A DNA stretch of 64,000 nt from contig NC_057920.1 of NCBI RefSeq assembly GCF_018873765.1, positions 15,451,307-15,515,306 on the forward strand, read 5' to 3'. The position numbers were made by a program, and so were the translations under genes. Positions 23,327-34,929 of the stretch are shown in pieces (position 1 is the stretch's first letter; the number at the start of each line of letters is the position of its first letter). Source of the DNA: Telopea speciosissima (Eukaryota > Streptophyta > Magnoliopsida > Proteales > Proteaceae). The notes below the pieces were generated by a model, which was not told the DNA's origin, did no database searches, and was given only the letters and a program-made list of their open reading frames with translations.

Positions 23327-24783
23327 CATAGTTGTCACGGCAGCATGGCAGTCCAAGGCGGTGCAGGCATGTCTAAGCGCTTAGGCGGTAAAGCGGCCGC
23401 CTAAGCGGTAAAGGCGGTCTAGTGTTAGTTTTTCCCCTCCCCCCCCCCCCGAAACACTCAATACATGATGGCATGATGCACCTTATATCATTAAAAATTA
23501 AATTTAAGCCACCTCAAGTCATCAAAATGAAAAATAATACATGATACATTAAAATTCAGAATAATCAAACATCATAAATTAATTAAAAATCTAAAAGAAA
23601 TAACACAAAGTCAAAAATGAATAATCAGCATTCTCTTATTTATTAATCAGTTAATCACTCATCAATAATCACTAAGTCCTAGATAAAAAACTAACTATTA
23701 TCATCATTTCATAAAAGACATAGTTGCAGCAGGTGTTAGTACTACAGAGAAGAAGAAGCAGCAGTTCAACAAAGCAAAAAGAAAAAAACAGAGAAGCAGC
23801 TGCAGCAGGAGGCGTTATAGACTACAGAGAAGAAGAAGCTGCAGTTAAACAAAGAAAAAAAATAAAACAAAACAGAGAAGAAGAAGCAGCAGTTATGCAA
23901 AGGAAAAAAAACAGAGAAGCTGCAGCAGCATCAGCATGCGTTACAAACTACAGAGAAGAACAAGAGCAGTTAACCAAGCATTCAAGCAAAAAAAAAAAAA
24001 CAGAGAAGCAGCAGCAGGTTAGTGCGTTAAAGTGAAGAAGAAGCAGAGCAGCTATCCAAGCAAAAAAGAAAAAGAGAAGCAGCAGCATGCGTTACAAACT
24101 ACAGAGAAGAAGAAGAGAAGTTAACCAAGCATTCAAGCAAAAAAAAACCAAGAAGAAGAAACAGAAGAAGCAAAGCAGCTATCCAAGCATTCCAAGCCAA
24201 AAAAGAAAAAGAGAAGCAGCAGCAGACGATAAAAAAAAAAAAAAAAAAGAGTTGAAGAAGAAGAAGACGACTATGGAGTTGGAAGAAGCTTACCTTGCCG
24301 CAGATGGAAGAAGCTTTGCCGCCTTCGTCTAAGTCTAGTTGCCGGAATAGTGCCGGAATAGAGGAACTAGGAAGAAGCTTTGCCGCCTTCGTTTGCGCAG
24401 ATTTCGCAGAGAGAAAAAACTGGTCGAGGACTTTCACTTTTTTTTAACTTTTTGAGAAGTTTTAGGTTTTTAACTTTTAGCTTTTTAGGGATTTCAGTTT
24501 TGTATGATCCCATGTAGCAGCATTACACGAAATACTTTTACATCAACAAATAAAAAGCAAAGAAACAGAATAAAGGACTAATGCATGAAAAAAAAAACCA
24601 CTCTCAAGAGAGGCGGCCGACTTGACCACATGGCGCACCAAGGCGTCGCTTCAACCGCCTTGGCGACGCCTAGTTGGTCAAGGCGGACGCCTTTCGTGAC
24701 TCTAATTAAGCGTACCATAGCTTAGCCCTTGGATTCCCGCTTGGACGCCAAGGCGGCGCCTAGGCGACGCCTTGACAACTATG
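23327..24783. mobile_element. hAT-like element with CATAGTTGTCA ends, innermost of the nest
   Basis: Termini CATAGTTGTCA and TGACAACTATG, flanked by the exact 8-bp duplication GTTTCTCT (23319-23326 and 24784-24791). An 8-bp TSD suggests hAT ancestry. The ends are rich in GGCGCCTAGGCG words. Short relatives lie at 42807-42942 and 63285-63442. This copy is about ten times longer because of a purine-rich interior. Confidence 0.7.
23725..24330. repeat. Degenerate purine-rich tandem repeat
   Basis: Irregular units of roughly 60-90 bp built from TACAGAGAAGAAGAAGCAG, GTTAACCAAGCATTCAAGC and A-runs. It produces long but low-complexity Lys/Glu/Gln reading frames that I do not treat as genes. It lies inside the innermost nested transposon. 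Confidence 0.6.
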
Positions 24784-26532
24784 GTTTCTCTTATTGGTTT
24801 ACTATCGGTTTGGTTTCAGGTTGCATTATAAATATATTTAAAACCGATAAATTTCGGGATGGTATTGGCTTCTTACTGGGTTATATTGGTTTCAGTCCGG
24901 TTTTTTAAGTTTGGTTCGGTGTCTTATTGACTTTGGTGCAGTCCATTTTGATTAAAGTGTCAAAAAACCCCAATTCGAAACATGATCCAATAAGCTCATA
25001 TCGGTTTCAGTCGGTTCAGGCTAGGTTTTGACACCCCTAATATATGTTAAGAGAGAGAGTGGGGGCACAGTGAGGGTTGGAGAGAGAGAGAAAGGTTTTG
25101 TTCTAATTTTTGTTAATTTTACAATTTAACCCCCACTTAAGTAGCAATTATGCACATGTTCATTAATGGTACCAGCATAAACACACAATAACAGTTTATG
25201 GTGATAAATCATAAACAACTCTCGAGCTGTTTATGAATCTATGCTCATATTGATTTATTTTAAAGAGAAATAGGGGTCATAAATCATACCAAACACATCT
25301 ATTTATGTTTATGTGTTCCATAAACATAAATTTAAACTATACCAAAGAGAGCCTAAGCCAAAGGTTCCATCAAAGCTAAGCAAGCTAACAACGTAGCAGC
25401 AGTTTAGAAACAATATCATAGCAGCAGGGCATAATTGAATGATAATAACTCACAGACAGAGAGTCTGATCCCACTACAACTCTGGTCAAACATTCCTTGC
25501 ACACAACAGCTGTAATCCCCATTCCCCAATATATGGAATAGATCCAATATAAGGCACAGAGGTCAATATATCAGAAATAGAAACTAGAAGTCCTAGAAAA
25601 ACAGGAACTTCTAGAACCCATAACTTGGAGATCAGAACCAGATCAAGTTCTGGTCGATTAATGTGACAGATGCATAGAGTGAAACTCCATAAAATCAAGT
25701 ACATCCGAAGGTTAGATTCAGAGATCCATGGATTCTTGATTGCAGCAGAAAATATCAAAAACAAAAAAAGGAGTGCCGCAGGTTCTTCATAGTCAGAAAA
25801 CAGTCCAGACTGTACCCCAGTTGATTCTTTGATGTTGCAGACAGAAAAAGAGGTCTGATCAGCAAGGCAAATAGGAGTGCCACAGGGTTTTTAATAAGAT
25901 ATACTTATCAGGAATCACTTAATAGAGTTACAGAAGGCAGTAAATAAGACCACAGGGAAATGCAGTCACAAGATCACCAATAACAAGGTGCAACAATCAG
26001 CAGCAGCCAGACTAGATGTCAGCAACCAGCAATCGCAGGGATCTTCAAACACATGAAATTCATCTTCAACCACAGCAAGAAGTCTGATTTCAGCAGGCCA
26101 AGCAACGGATAGGAAAAACCCTATCGCAGATCATATTTACGAAGAGAACAATCAAGACAGTAACATAGCCACAGGTAAGTATGGGATCCAAAATAAAGCA
26201 GCAAGAGAAAAACACCACCGTGGGACATATGATCATCACAACTGTGACAAAATCAAACTGGAACAACGAGGATCAGATGAGAAGAAAAGAAGATAAGGAG
26301 AGAAAACGAAAGAGAAGAAAGAACTAACGTAGGAAGAAAACAAGCTCACTGTTGGACAGAATCCCCTAGTGATGAGGAATAAGATATATTTATAATGAAT
26401 AAAGAGTCAATTACAAGTATACCCTTGGTCTATAACCCGATACATATAATGGTCTATAAACCAATACAAATAAGCCCATATACCCAAGCTACCCTCTAAG
26501 GTAGTAGTAAACACAAGAATCTCAACAACAAC

Positions 26533-29260
26533 CATATATTACACAAGGCCGTTTAGTAGGCAGCTTAAAGTCTATCTTGTTAGCATTATTATGGAGTTTT
26601 TTTCTTATTAGTTCAAGCTGGATCCTCCTTCTTTACTTATATGTATAATCCAGCTTGAGGGGGAATATTGGAATATGTAATCCAGAATACCGTGGGGGTA
26701 TTCTGGTCCTTTTGGGGTAGATTTATTCTTATGATATTAGGATTAAGTTGCTGCTCTTATAGAGTCAGCTAGTTAGGGGTAATTATGTCTATTTCAGTCC
26801 CTTTGTAACTTTCCCCTATATTATAAATAGAGGGGCTTACTGATGCAGATCCTAGCCTCCTCGAATTGAAGAAGCCACCCTAAACCTAGGGTTTTAGTAG
26901 GAGCCTTAGTTTAGTTTATTTCCATACTCAGTTTTTATTTTGTGTTTTTAATTGAACCGGTTTAAATTGGTTGCATCCAATTAGTTCAATTGGTCTAATT
27001 TAAGTGAAGTGATCCTATTGGCTAAGAGGTTCTTATATCCTATTGGCTAGTAGGAAATCTTCTTTATTTTAAGTAGTTTAAGTTGTTTTTAAGTCATTAG
27101 GGGTAGATGAGTCTTTTCTTTTAAGTTTTTAAGTTGTTTTTAAATTGGTCCACCTCTCCACGATTTAAGTGGGAGATTTGAATTGTAATAGATGTAGGAA
27201 TAAGGCCTTCGGCCTCATATTTAATAAGAATCATGGGAAGAGGCTCCCCCACCTATTATGTTTAAAAAAATCGATCTCCTGCTGTTGGCCTTTGCTGCTG
27301 CTGCTTCTCTCTTCAGAGACATGTCTTGTGAGTCATATCAAGGGTTAGGGCTGGTGGACTCCGGCGACTCCTTGCATCTTGTGGATCGGGAGGTCCTTCT
27401 TCTTCTTCAATCAAGTTTCTCCAAGCTGCCATTGAAGAACCTGCAATTCAATAAGTTATTTTATTGTTTTAGTATTTCCCCTCCTCCTTCTATCCTTCCA
27501 CCTAACCCTAATCGATTCCCCCTTAAACCTTAATTATCTTAAACCCTAGTTAACCTGTCCAGCCCCTTCCCTCCATCAGATCTGTCCCAATTTTACACCA
27601 CAGTTCCTGCAGGCCATCTCCTTCATTCGATCCCCCATTCTGCCCCCATTCCTACAGCTAAACCCTAATCTCCTTCTTCCACATTAAAACCTAAAGCCTC
27701 TAAAACCTGCCCAGACCTAACCTACCATCCAAACCACACCAAACTTCAACCGAACCACTCTCTCCATACCAGTGACACTTGGCCAGAATCCCTTGACCTA
27801 ATTCCCCCTAAAAACCCTAAATCCCATCATCCCATCATTCCCAAAACCCAAAACCCTAAACCTAAATTTCTGAAATTTTAAAAACTTATTCAAACCTAAC
27901 CTAACCCAGTGCATTAAGACCCTTAAAACCTGCATATTAAAACCCTATAAACCCCATTACCATTAGTTAACCCTAACCCTAATTTCTGCCCTATTTAGCC
28001 TAAGCTGTCTCAATCGGCCAGCCTTGTTAGGTGAACCCATTACCCTGGCTCCTAGTGGGATTACTCCTACCTAGGACTACATCACTTACCTATCAATGAA
28101 TCTAACACATTCTATTATCTAATTCTCTCCTTCTAACCCACGGTTCTACTAACATGGTATCAGAGCCAAGTCTGATCTAGGCTAGAAAGAAAGAAAAAAC
28201 CCTCATTTTCTTCTTCAATCGACTTCTCCCTCCTTTCTCTCTTTCTCGGTTTCACCTTCTTCTGGTTTTCTTCTTCTCATCCTTGTAAGGGTGCAGCACT
28301 AATGAGGAACTAAACCAATGATTTAGTTGCTTCCCTCCTCCATCCTATCTACCTTTTCCATTGAAATTCTGCTGGAACCATACTTGCAACTTGAAGGTTT
28401 CCAGAATTTTCTTGAAGATCAGATTCCTCTCACTTAAGAAGGCTGATCCTCCATTGTTGGAGCCTCCTATGCAACCTTTTCCAATACCATTCTACCGTCT
28501 TCCATCTACTCCCCTTTCTTTTCTTCTCCAGCCTTGATTTACCCCAATCGATCTGGCCAAACCCTTAACCTTCTAATTTTGGATCAACCCTTGGTTCTCA
28601 CAATCCAACCATCAGATCAGGCTAAGATTTCTTGCACAAGTTACTCCCTATACAAGCCCTACTCGACCTGAGTTTGGACCCTTTCTGATGGCTGGATTAG
28701 TTTCTACAACAAAGCTTCCTTAACCTTCTAATTTGGTTACCTACTAAAAATCCTGACAAAACCCTGAATCCAATCGAATTTAGGGTTACAGGTTTTAGCT
28801 CTTGCTGATTTTTGGAGGGCTGATTACTTCCACTTCAAAGAGCACTCGACCTCAATAATTGCTCCATTCCAAGTTTTTTAAGACCCCTACCCCAATCGAT
28901 CTACTTTTCAAGGTTTTCCAAAACCCTGACACATCGATTTTTGGGTTAAGGATTTTTGCTGCTGCTGTAATCTTATGGAGGTGTTTCTACCATCAAGAGA
29001 GATACTCTACCTCATAAATTAATGGCTTGAAGAAGTTACTTTTTTCTGTGATAGCTGCTGCCTTATTTTTCTGCAATTTTTTGGTGTTTCTCCCTCTTGA
29101 AGATCAAGTCCCCTTATTACTGGAGATTGGAATGTAGAAGCCTCAATTCACTAGCCCATGCCATTTTTTTCCTTTACATATATTCTTCTTTTTCATTCTA
29201 AGTCCAAATTCAATGGCTACAGTTAACAACAGCCAACTTGTTGCAAATCCGGAGTCAACT
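26533..29260 (+). mobile_element. Copia fragment with internal-LTR-internal order
   Basis: CAGCTTGAGGGGGAA (26651-26665) is a polypurine tract. The LTR follows (about 26666-28154, interrupted by the solo LTR at 26841-28084). Then TGGTATCAGAGCC at 28155 is the tRNA-Met primer site, followed by about 1 kb of pyrimidine-rich leader and a gag-like start near 29214 (MATVNNSQLV...) that breaks off. An LTR with a polypurine tract before it and a primer site after it is shared by two element bodies, as left by unequal recombination. The LTR text (CAGAATACCGTGGGGGTATTCTGGTC) resembles the element at 30896. Confidence 0.65.
26841..28084 (+). mobile_element. Solo LTR, long family, copy A
   Basis: 1244 bp starting TGATGCAG and ending CTACATCA, flanked by CTTAC on both sides (26836-26840, 28085-28089). 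Non-coding. Contains AACCGGTTTAAATTGGTTGC, TCCTATTGGCTA, and a 3' half rich in AAACCCTAA. A 1251-bp relative with its own TSD sits at 32138-33388. No primer site or polypurine tract adjoins it, so it is a recombined single LTR. Confidence 0.82.
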
Positions 29261-30890
29261 ACCTGATGGACAGGTCGGATTAAACATCATCACATCTCTT
29301 TGAGGGCATTAAGAGGGGTCACTCAGAGGAGATGAGGGCTATCACTCTAGAGAACCATTCTCTGATGACCTACCCTTGTCTTGCGCCACATCAAGGGGTG
29401 ACTATTCATCTATTCAAATCACTGGATAGATAAGGATTCTCTAGACTGCTTACACGTCAAGTCCAGGATAGACCGTGTATTTGACTCCTCCCTTGATAAT
29501 TTGTTGTTGGGGGGCCGGGGGTTTACAACTCCCCGCTTTTAATCCCTTTAATTTTTTTCGTTTGAACTCCCTTGGTTTTGGGTTTTTTTTTAATATTATT
29601 ATTTATAGGTGAACTCCCTTGGCAGTTCAACCATTTGACTACTTAGGCCAAACAAGCCAGAAAAGAATGCTTCATTTCTCCATGTGAAGTGCTTTTTTAG
29701 TGACTACATGAGTTGGTGGAATTGGAAATGTCTAATGTGAAACCTATACCAGCTTGCCTATCAGGCATATACAGAACAGAAATAGAAGCTCGCTAGGCAG
29801 CCCATGTGGTACTTACCACCATTAACTGAATTAGATTTCATCATATGTAAAAACAAAGCACTAGTAAAATAATAATTACTTAAATAAGCAACGGATGCTG
29901 AGAGAAAACCTATTGCAATGCGATCGAGATGCATAATTATGATTATTGCAGTTTGTGCACATCCAATCTCCATCACGCCATTGTTTTGCACTGTTAAGCA
30001 CATAAAAATAATATAAGTGTAAGTTCATTTCTAAGTTTCTCAGACCATAATTTGGGATTAAAATTCACATCTAAGTCTCCTACAAGAAAAAACCTTAAAC
30101 ACGTAAAACTGGACCAAATTAATGCAGAATGGTTAATATTCACATTCAGTCTCACAATACTAACCAGACTTTCAAGTCAAGTTCTAGCACAAAGCATGAG
30201 AAATTTCAACCAACTTTAGATTACTCAGGGTATCCAACACATGGAAACCATCTCAAAGTGTAATTATCCTGATAAGAACTCATTGTTTGTAAAAAAAAGG
30301 GGAAATCTAAATAAGATGACATTTGATTTTGTCAGGTGCGGGTGGATCCATGTAATGGATGACCTTACACCTGTCCCACTGGTCAAATTTCAGCCTGAAA
30401 GAAACACAGTCAGAGTAGCAGAAAATAGAACAACGCCATTAGAAAATAATTATCATACGAATATAATAATGCCATTACATAGTAATGGAATATAATGGCA
30501 TTGTAATAATTTTGAGCTACTTTGTACTCATATTGGAGTTACTTCCCACACTTTGGATTGATATTTGAACCATGAGATGGATGAGGTGTCTTCAATCACA
30601 TAAACCCACTAATGTTTTGCTGAAATTCTATCCAAAGGTCCCGAACTCTCATAACACTTATTTATTTCATCAACCTTTTCAAAAGTAGAACTTTTCACAG
30701 CAGTTTTCCTCTCTCTCCTTTTTTTTTGCAGTGTTCCTAAAAAGTAGGTTAGGAGAAATCCTAAGAGTCACCAAAAACTTAAATGTAGACATAAGTGAGT
30801 TGGCATTCTTAGTAGTTCTCCAGTCAAAGATAACTGAATTAGTTATCAACAACTTATGTGGAGGTAGAGATAAATGGGTTCAGATTATTT
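29261..30890. other. Between Copia elements, no gene recognised
   Basis: No exon recognised on either strand. Contains T-rich runs and the GAACTCCCTTGG direct repeat (about 29565 and 29612). An open frame at 29761-30003 (minus) is unlike any family I know, and I do not call it. Confidence 0.35.
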
Positions 30891-31709
30891 GGAGTTATTG
30901 AATAATGTACACCAGAATACTATGGGGTATTCTGGTCTTTTTGGGCCTTACTTTTATGTACTGCTGACTCTCTTAGTAGAGTCAACTAGAGTAGGAATAA
31001 TTCTATCCTATATTTTGTAATCTATTTTCTTATAAATAAAAAAACTTGCTTGATCGAATTGATCATTCAAGCATTCCATTCATTGTGTTCTATTTACATG
31101 GTATCAAAGCCAATTCTCTGATCTCGTTTTTCAGAACTCTCCCCCCCCCCCCCCTATCGTCTCTTCTTTTTTTCTCCCTCCCTCATCTTCTCGATCTCCT
31201 CTTTCTCTCCTTTTTTCCCTCTAGTTGCTGCCCTTTATTCCACCTCTTCAGCTAATGTTCTAAACAAGGTTTGCAATCGATAGCTGCTGCCTCTCTTCTT
31301 TGTGATTTTTTTTGATTTCTCCTGTTCTTGAAGAGTGAGCCTCTTCCTGTGTTGAAGGTTGATCTTTCCTTGTTGGAGATCATTCTAGCAGTCTTGGACA
31401 GCACCTATCACAGGTTTACACCACCTATTGAAGACATCTACCCTCTATCGATCTCAATTTCAGGGTTTTTCAAAACCCTGACTCTCATCGATTTTGGGGT
31501 TTCAGGTTTCTGCCCTTGCTGATTTTTTGAGGGCAGTTTTACTCAACTTCAAGGAGTGCTCGACCCTGCTGGTGACTCATCCTATTGAAGAATTTTCAAG
31601 TTTTTTCAGAATTCTCCTTCAAGGATCGATTTCTGTCCCAATCAAATTTTTTTCTGGTTTTGGTTCTTGGCTGGCTGCAACAATTCATTGCTGATTTGCT
31701 TGTGTCAGT

Positions 31710-33930
31710 ATGTCTGGTTCTGATATTACTACTGCTACCTCCGGCATTGAAGGACAGCCAAGGAATGAATATCTCCCTTTCTCTGCTGCTATTAAATTCG
31801 ATGGGACAAATTATTTGATGTGGTCCAGATCTACCTATCTGACTGTTGCTAGTTGCGGCCTTACAGGACACCTCATTGGCACTGCTACAAAACCATCTGA
31901 CCCTGGTCCTCTTCAAGACAGATGGATTTCGAATGATGCTATGGTGATGTCTTTCTTGCTGCATTCCATGCAATCAGACCTCTCCAGTGGTTATTTATTA
32001 TTAGACACTGCACATCAGATTTGGGCTGCTGCAAAGGAGACTTATGGACAGGTTGGGAATGATGTTTAGGTGTATGAAATCAGGAAGAAGGTTCATGGCA
32101 ACAGTTGGATCACTATTCTGATTTTCAGCTTACGAATTGATGCAGCTCCAAGTAGGAAGAAGAAGAAGAAGAAGAAGTTCTAAACTTAGGGCTTGATTAG
32201 GGAGCCATAGATTAGGATTATTATTTTTCATACTTAGTTTATTTTCCTGTTTTTAGATTGAACCGGTTTAGAATTGGTTGCTCCCAATTGGTTCAATTGG
32301 TCTAATTTAAGTGAAGTGTTCCTATTGGTTAATAGGTCCTTAAATCCTATTGGCTAGTATGGAATCTTCTTTTAAATTAGTTGTTTTAAGTTAGATGTCT
32401 TTTAACTTAAGTTAGTAGGGTCAAATAGGTCTTTTTACTGTTTTAAGTTATTAGTTTAGTTTTAATTCCTTCCCTTCCACGATTTTGTGAAGGAGAAGTC
32501 ATTAACTTGTATTAGGAGTTGGCATAAAGCCATATTATAAATAAAGAAATCGTGGAGGCTCCCCCACATTGAATTTTGAATAAAAAAAGACTGTTTTGCT
32601 GCGGCCTGCTGCTGCTGCTGCTGCTCCTTTGTGAGTGTATATCCTTGTGGATTTCAAGGTGGATAGGGTGGGTGGACTCCTGCGACTCCTTGCATCGAGA
32701 AGATCGGGAGGTTCCTTCAATTTTCAAGCTGCTGCCGGTGGATTCCTGCTGTAAGTTTGAAGCTTAATTTTCCGTTCCATCCATTCTTCTTCCCCCCATT
32801 CGATCCCTCTTATTTTCTGTTTGAATTTTTAAAACCCTAATTCATCTAGAGCCTGTCCAGCTTCAGTCCTCCATTAGAATTCCTTCAAAATTGCACCTTA
32901 GCCTCTCCTTAATACTCCCTACATTCGATCCAGACTGCTGCCCCCATCCTTAGTTCAAAACCCTAAAATCCCCTCATCCCCCATAAACCCAAAAACCCTA
33001 AATTCCTGTTTAGGCATAACCAGCCATCAGAAACCCCCCTGCTGCAACCAAACCTTCCCCCTAGCTCCTCTAATACTCGAGCAAAAGCCCTACTCCAATC
33101 TCCAATTACAAACCCTAAATTCAACCTATTTTCTAAAACCTAAAACCCGAAACCCTAACCCCAAGATTTCAGAATTTTAATTTTTTTGTTTGAACCTATT
33201 CAAAACCTATCCCATTAGCTTCCTTTTGACCTGCACACCATTACTAAATAGAACCCTAGCTCAAATCCCTAACCCTAACCCTAATTCTGCCCTAGTTTAC
33301 CTATTCTGCTCATTCGAATCAGCAGCCCCCATTGAGATCCTGTTGCTTGGCCTCTAATAGGATCCTTCTCCTATTTAGAGCTACATTACGAATCCCACTG
33401 ACATTTTTGCCTATAGAAATCATGTTGACAAAATTCGGGTATATAATGTTTTGGCAGGTCTGAATATTGAGTATGATCCTATCTCCGTGCAAGTTTTTAG
33501 TCGATCTCCTTTCCTTTCACTGGAGCAGTCCTATGCTTTGGTACATACTGAGGAGACTCGTCGGGTTGCTATGCTACATACTTCCACTGTAGATCGGTCT
33601 TCTCTTCAAGCTGGTTCTAGCACTACTCCCAAAAATGATGGCTCTCTTAAGACTAATACTTCCTCTAAGGAACCTGTTAAGTGTGAACACTGCAACAACC
33701 CTATCACACTAAGGCTACTTGCTGGAAACTACATGGGAAGCCTGCTGATTTTGAGGCCAAACATGGTCGTGGTAAAACTAAAAACAAGGCTAATCACACT
33801 GAAAGTGTAACTACAACCCCCACTACTGAAAATGGTCTCTCCCAGGAAGAATTACAAGCTTTTAGGCGTATGTTACAGGCTTTTGTTGCATCTACTACAT
33901 CTCTTTTTGCCACTTCTTCCACTCCATGAG
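31710..33930 (+). pseudogene. Copia gag, interrupted
   Basis: The first part, 31710-32069, encodes a gag N-terminus (FDGTNYLMWSRSTYLTV...GHLIGTATKP, ...QIWAAAKETYGQ), then a stop at 32067. After the solo LTR insertion (32138-33388) the frame resumes at about 33394 (FAYRNHVDKIRVYNVLAGLN, YDPISVQVFSRSPF...) and leads to a CCHC-like knuckle (CEHCNNP...TKATCWKLHGKP) that needs a frameshift near 33715. Nucleocapsid-type gag of the UBN2 kind. Non-functional. Confidence 0.75.
32138..33388 (+). mobile_element. Solo LTR, long family, copy B, inside Copia gag
   Basis: 1251 bp starting TGATGCAG and ending CTACATTA, flanked by CGAAT on both sides (32133-32137, 33389-33393). It shares with copy A the AACCGGTTTA...TTGGTTGC block, TCCTATTGG..AATAGG, a TATTATAAATAAAG promoter-like word near 32535, and the AAACCCTAA-rich 3' half. 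It splits gag exactly between codable parts, so it arrived after the Copia element. Confidence 0.83.
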
Positions 33931-34880
33931 GTTCCCACTTTGCCCGTTCTGGTATTTCATTAGCTGGTCATAATGCATCGGTTGCCTCCACTCCATGAAT
34001 TATAGACTCTGGTGCCACTTATCACATGACAGGTTCCTCCAACCTCTTTCACAAGAAATCTCCCACTTCTGGCAAGGATAAAGTCAAGGTGGCTGATGGC
34101 TCTCACACCTCTGTTTTTAGAAAGGGATCCATTAGTTGCTCACCTTCCATTACATTGTCTTCCGTTTTACCTATTCCCAATTTTACTACTAATCTTCTTT
34201 CCATTAGTAGTCTTACTAAAGATCTGAATTGCAAAGTAACTTTTTTTTCCCACTCATTGTGTTTTTCAGGAACTGGAAACAGGGAAAACGATTGGATATG
34301 ATAAAGTACATGGTGGATTGTACCTGCTTAATGATGGTCGTCTTCCTCCAACAGCATTACCTTTTCAATTGTGTGTCAGACTTCCTCATTCTCCTCTGAA
34401 CTGCACCAATGGCATTTTAGATTAGGACACCCCCCCCTTAGGAACTTTATCCCATTTATTTTCAGCATTAGTTAAAGTAATAATGAAGAATTTTTTTGTG
34501 AGGCTTGTGTCTTGGCCAAACAAACACATTCAACTTATCCTATTTCTAATAAAAGATGTTCGTCCTCTTTTTATTTGGTTCATACTGATGTGTGGGGTCC
34601 TAGTTGAAAAGATTCTCTTTCCGGTCATTGTTGGTTTGTCTCCTTTATAGACTGTTACTTTAGAACCACTTGGGTCTACCTGATGCACATAAAAAATGAG
34701 GTTTTTCATGTTTTCAGCACTTTCATAAGATGGTTCAGAGTTCAGACCTAGTTTAATGCCACTCTCAAAATTTTGAGTGACAATGGGACAGAATATATGA
34801 AAGGTTAGCTTCAAAAAATTGTTGGTCGCAAAGATGTTAGGGCTTGTACTCAACACCCTATATCCCATGTTGTTTCCTAT
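33931..34880 (+). pseudogene. Copia protease / integrase remnant
   Basis: IIDSGATYHMTG near 33998-34033 is the aspartic protease active-site region (D-S-G-A). It is followed by LSSVLPIPNFTTNLLSIS and a GLYLL stretch preceding the integrase zinc region. Many stops follow. Only scattered integrase text remains (VHTDVWGP-like at 34577), so most of the catalytic core is lost or scrambled. Confidence 0.65.
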
Positions 34881-34929
34881 GACTCCCTTTCTCCATCTTT
34901 TCGTGCATTTGTTTCTTCTCTTTCCTCTA

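Larger units (their letters stand above)
23223..25037. mobile_element. MITE-like element with GGGGTGTCAA termini, nested
   Basis: The ends GGGGTGTCAATT and TTTTGACACCCC form an inverted pair flanked by TA-rich sequence. Inside the ends are ACCGGTTTCGGTTCGG words on both sides, matching the 6770-7050 element. It is split by the hAT-like insertion at 23327-24783. Confidence 0.65.
22954..25353. mobile_element. PIF/Harbinger-like non-autonomous transposon
   Basis: Terminal inverted repeats: left AGCTCTCTTTGGCATAGTTT, and right the complement of AAACTATACCAAAGAGAGCC. TAA lies on both sides (22951-22953, 25354-25356). A TAA target and a GGCTCT..TTTGG end are typical of Harbinger/Tourist elements. 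No transposase is seen. The original element was probably about 580 bp; the rest is the insertion at 23223-25037. Also contains TA-rich runs at 23122-23220. Confidence 0.72.
21683..26527 (-). mobile_element. Second non-autonomous LTR retrotransposon carrying nested transposons
   Basis: LTRs at 21683-21987 and 26243-26527 begin TGTGACAAA and end ATCTCAACA on the plus strand and share most of their length, for example AACGTAGGAAGAAAACAAGCTC (split here as two adjoining words). ACAAC flanks the whole element (21678-21682 and 26528-26532). After the left LTR, CTCCCTCAAGCTGGAG is the complement of a CTTGAGGGAG polypurine tract, giving minus orientation. I see no clear primer site beside the right LTR, where ACAAC also occurs by chance or error. 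The interior has no recognisable gag or pol, and its wording (AGCTTGAGACAACAAGAACAGACATAACC) resembles the 18108 element. About half the interior is later insertions. Confidence 0.7.

Noticed and set aside
22158..24437. Several frames rich in Lys, Glu, Gln or Leu
   Set aside because: They come from purine-rich tandem repeats inside nested transposons.
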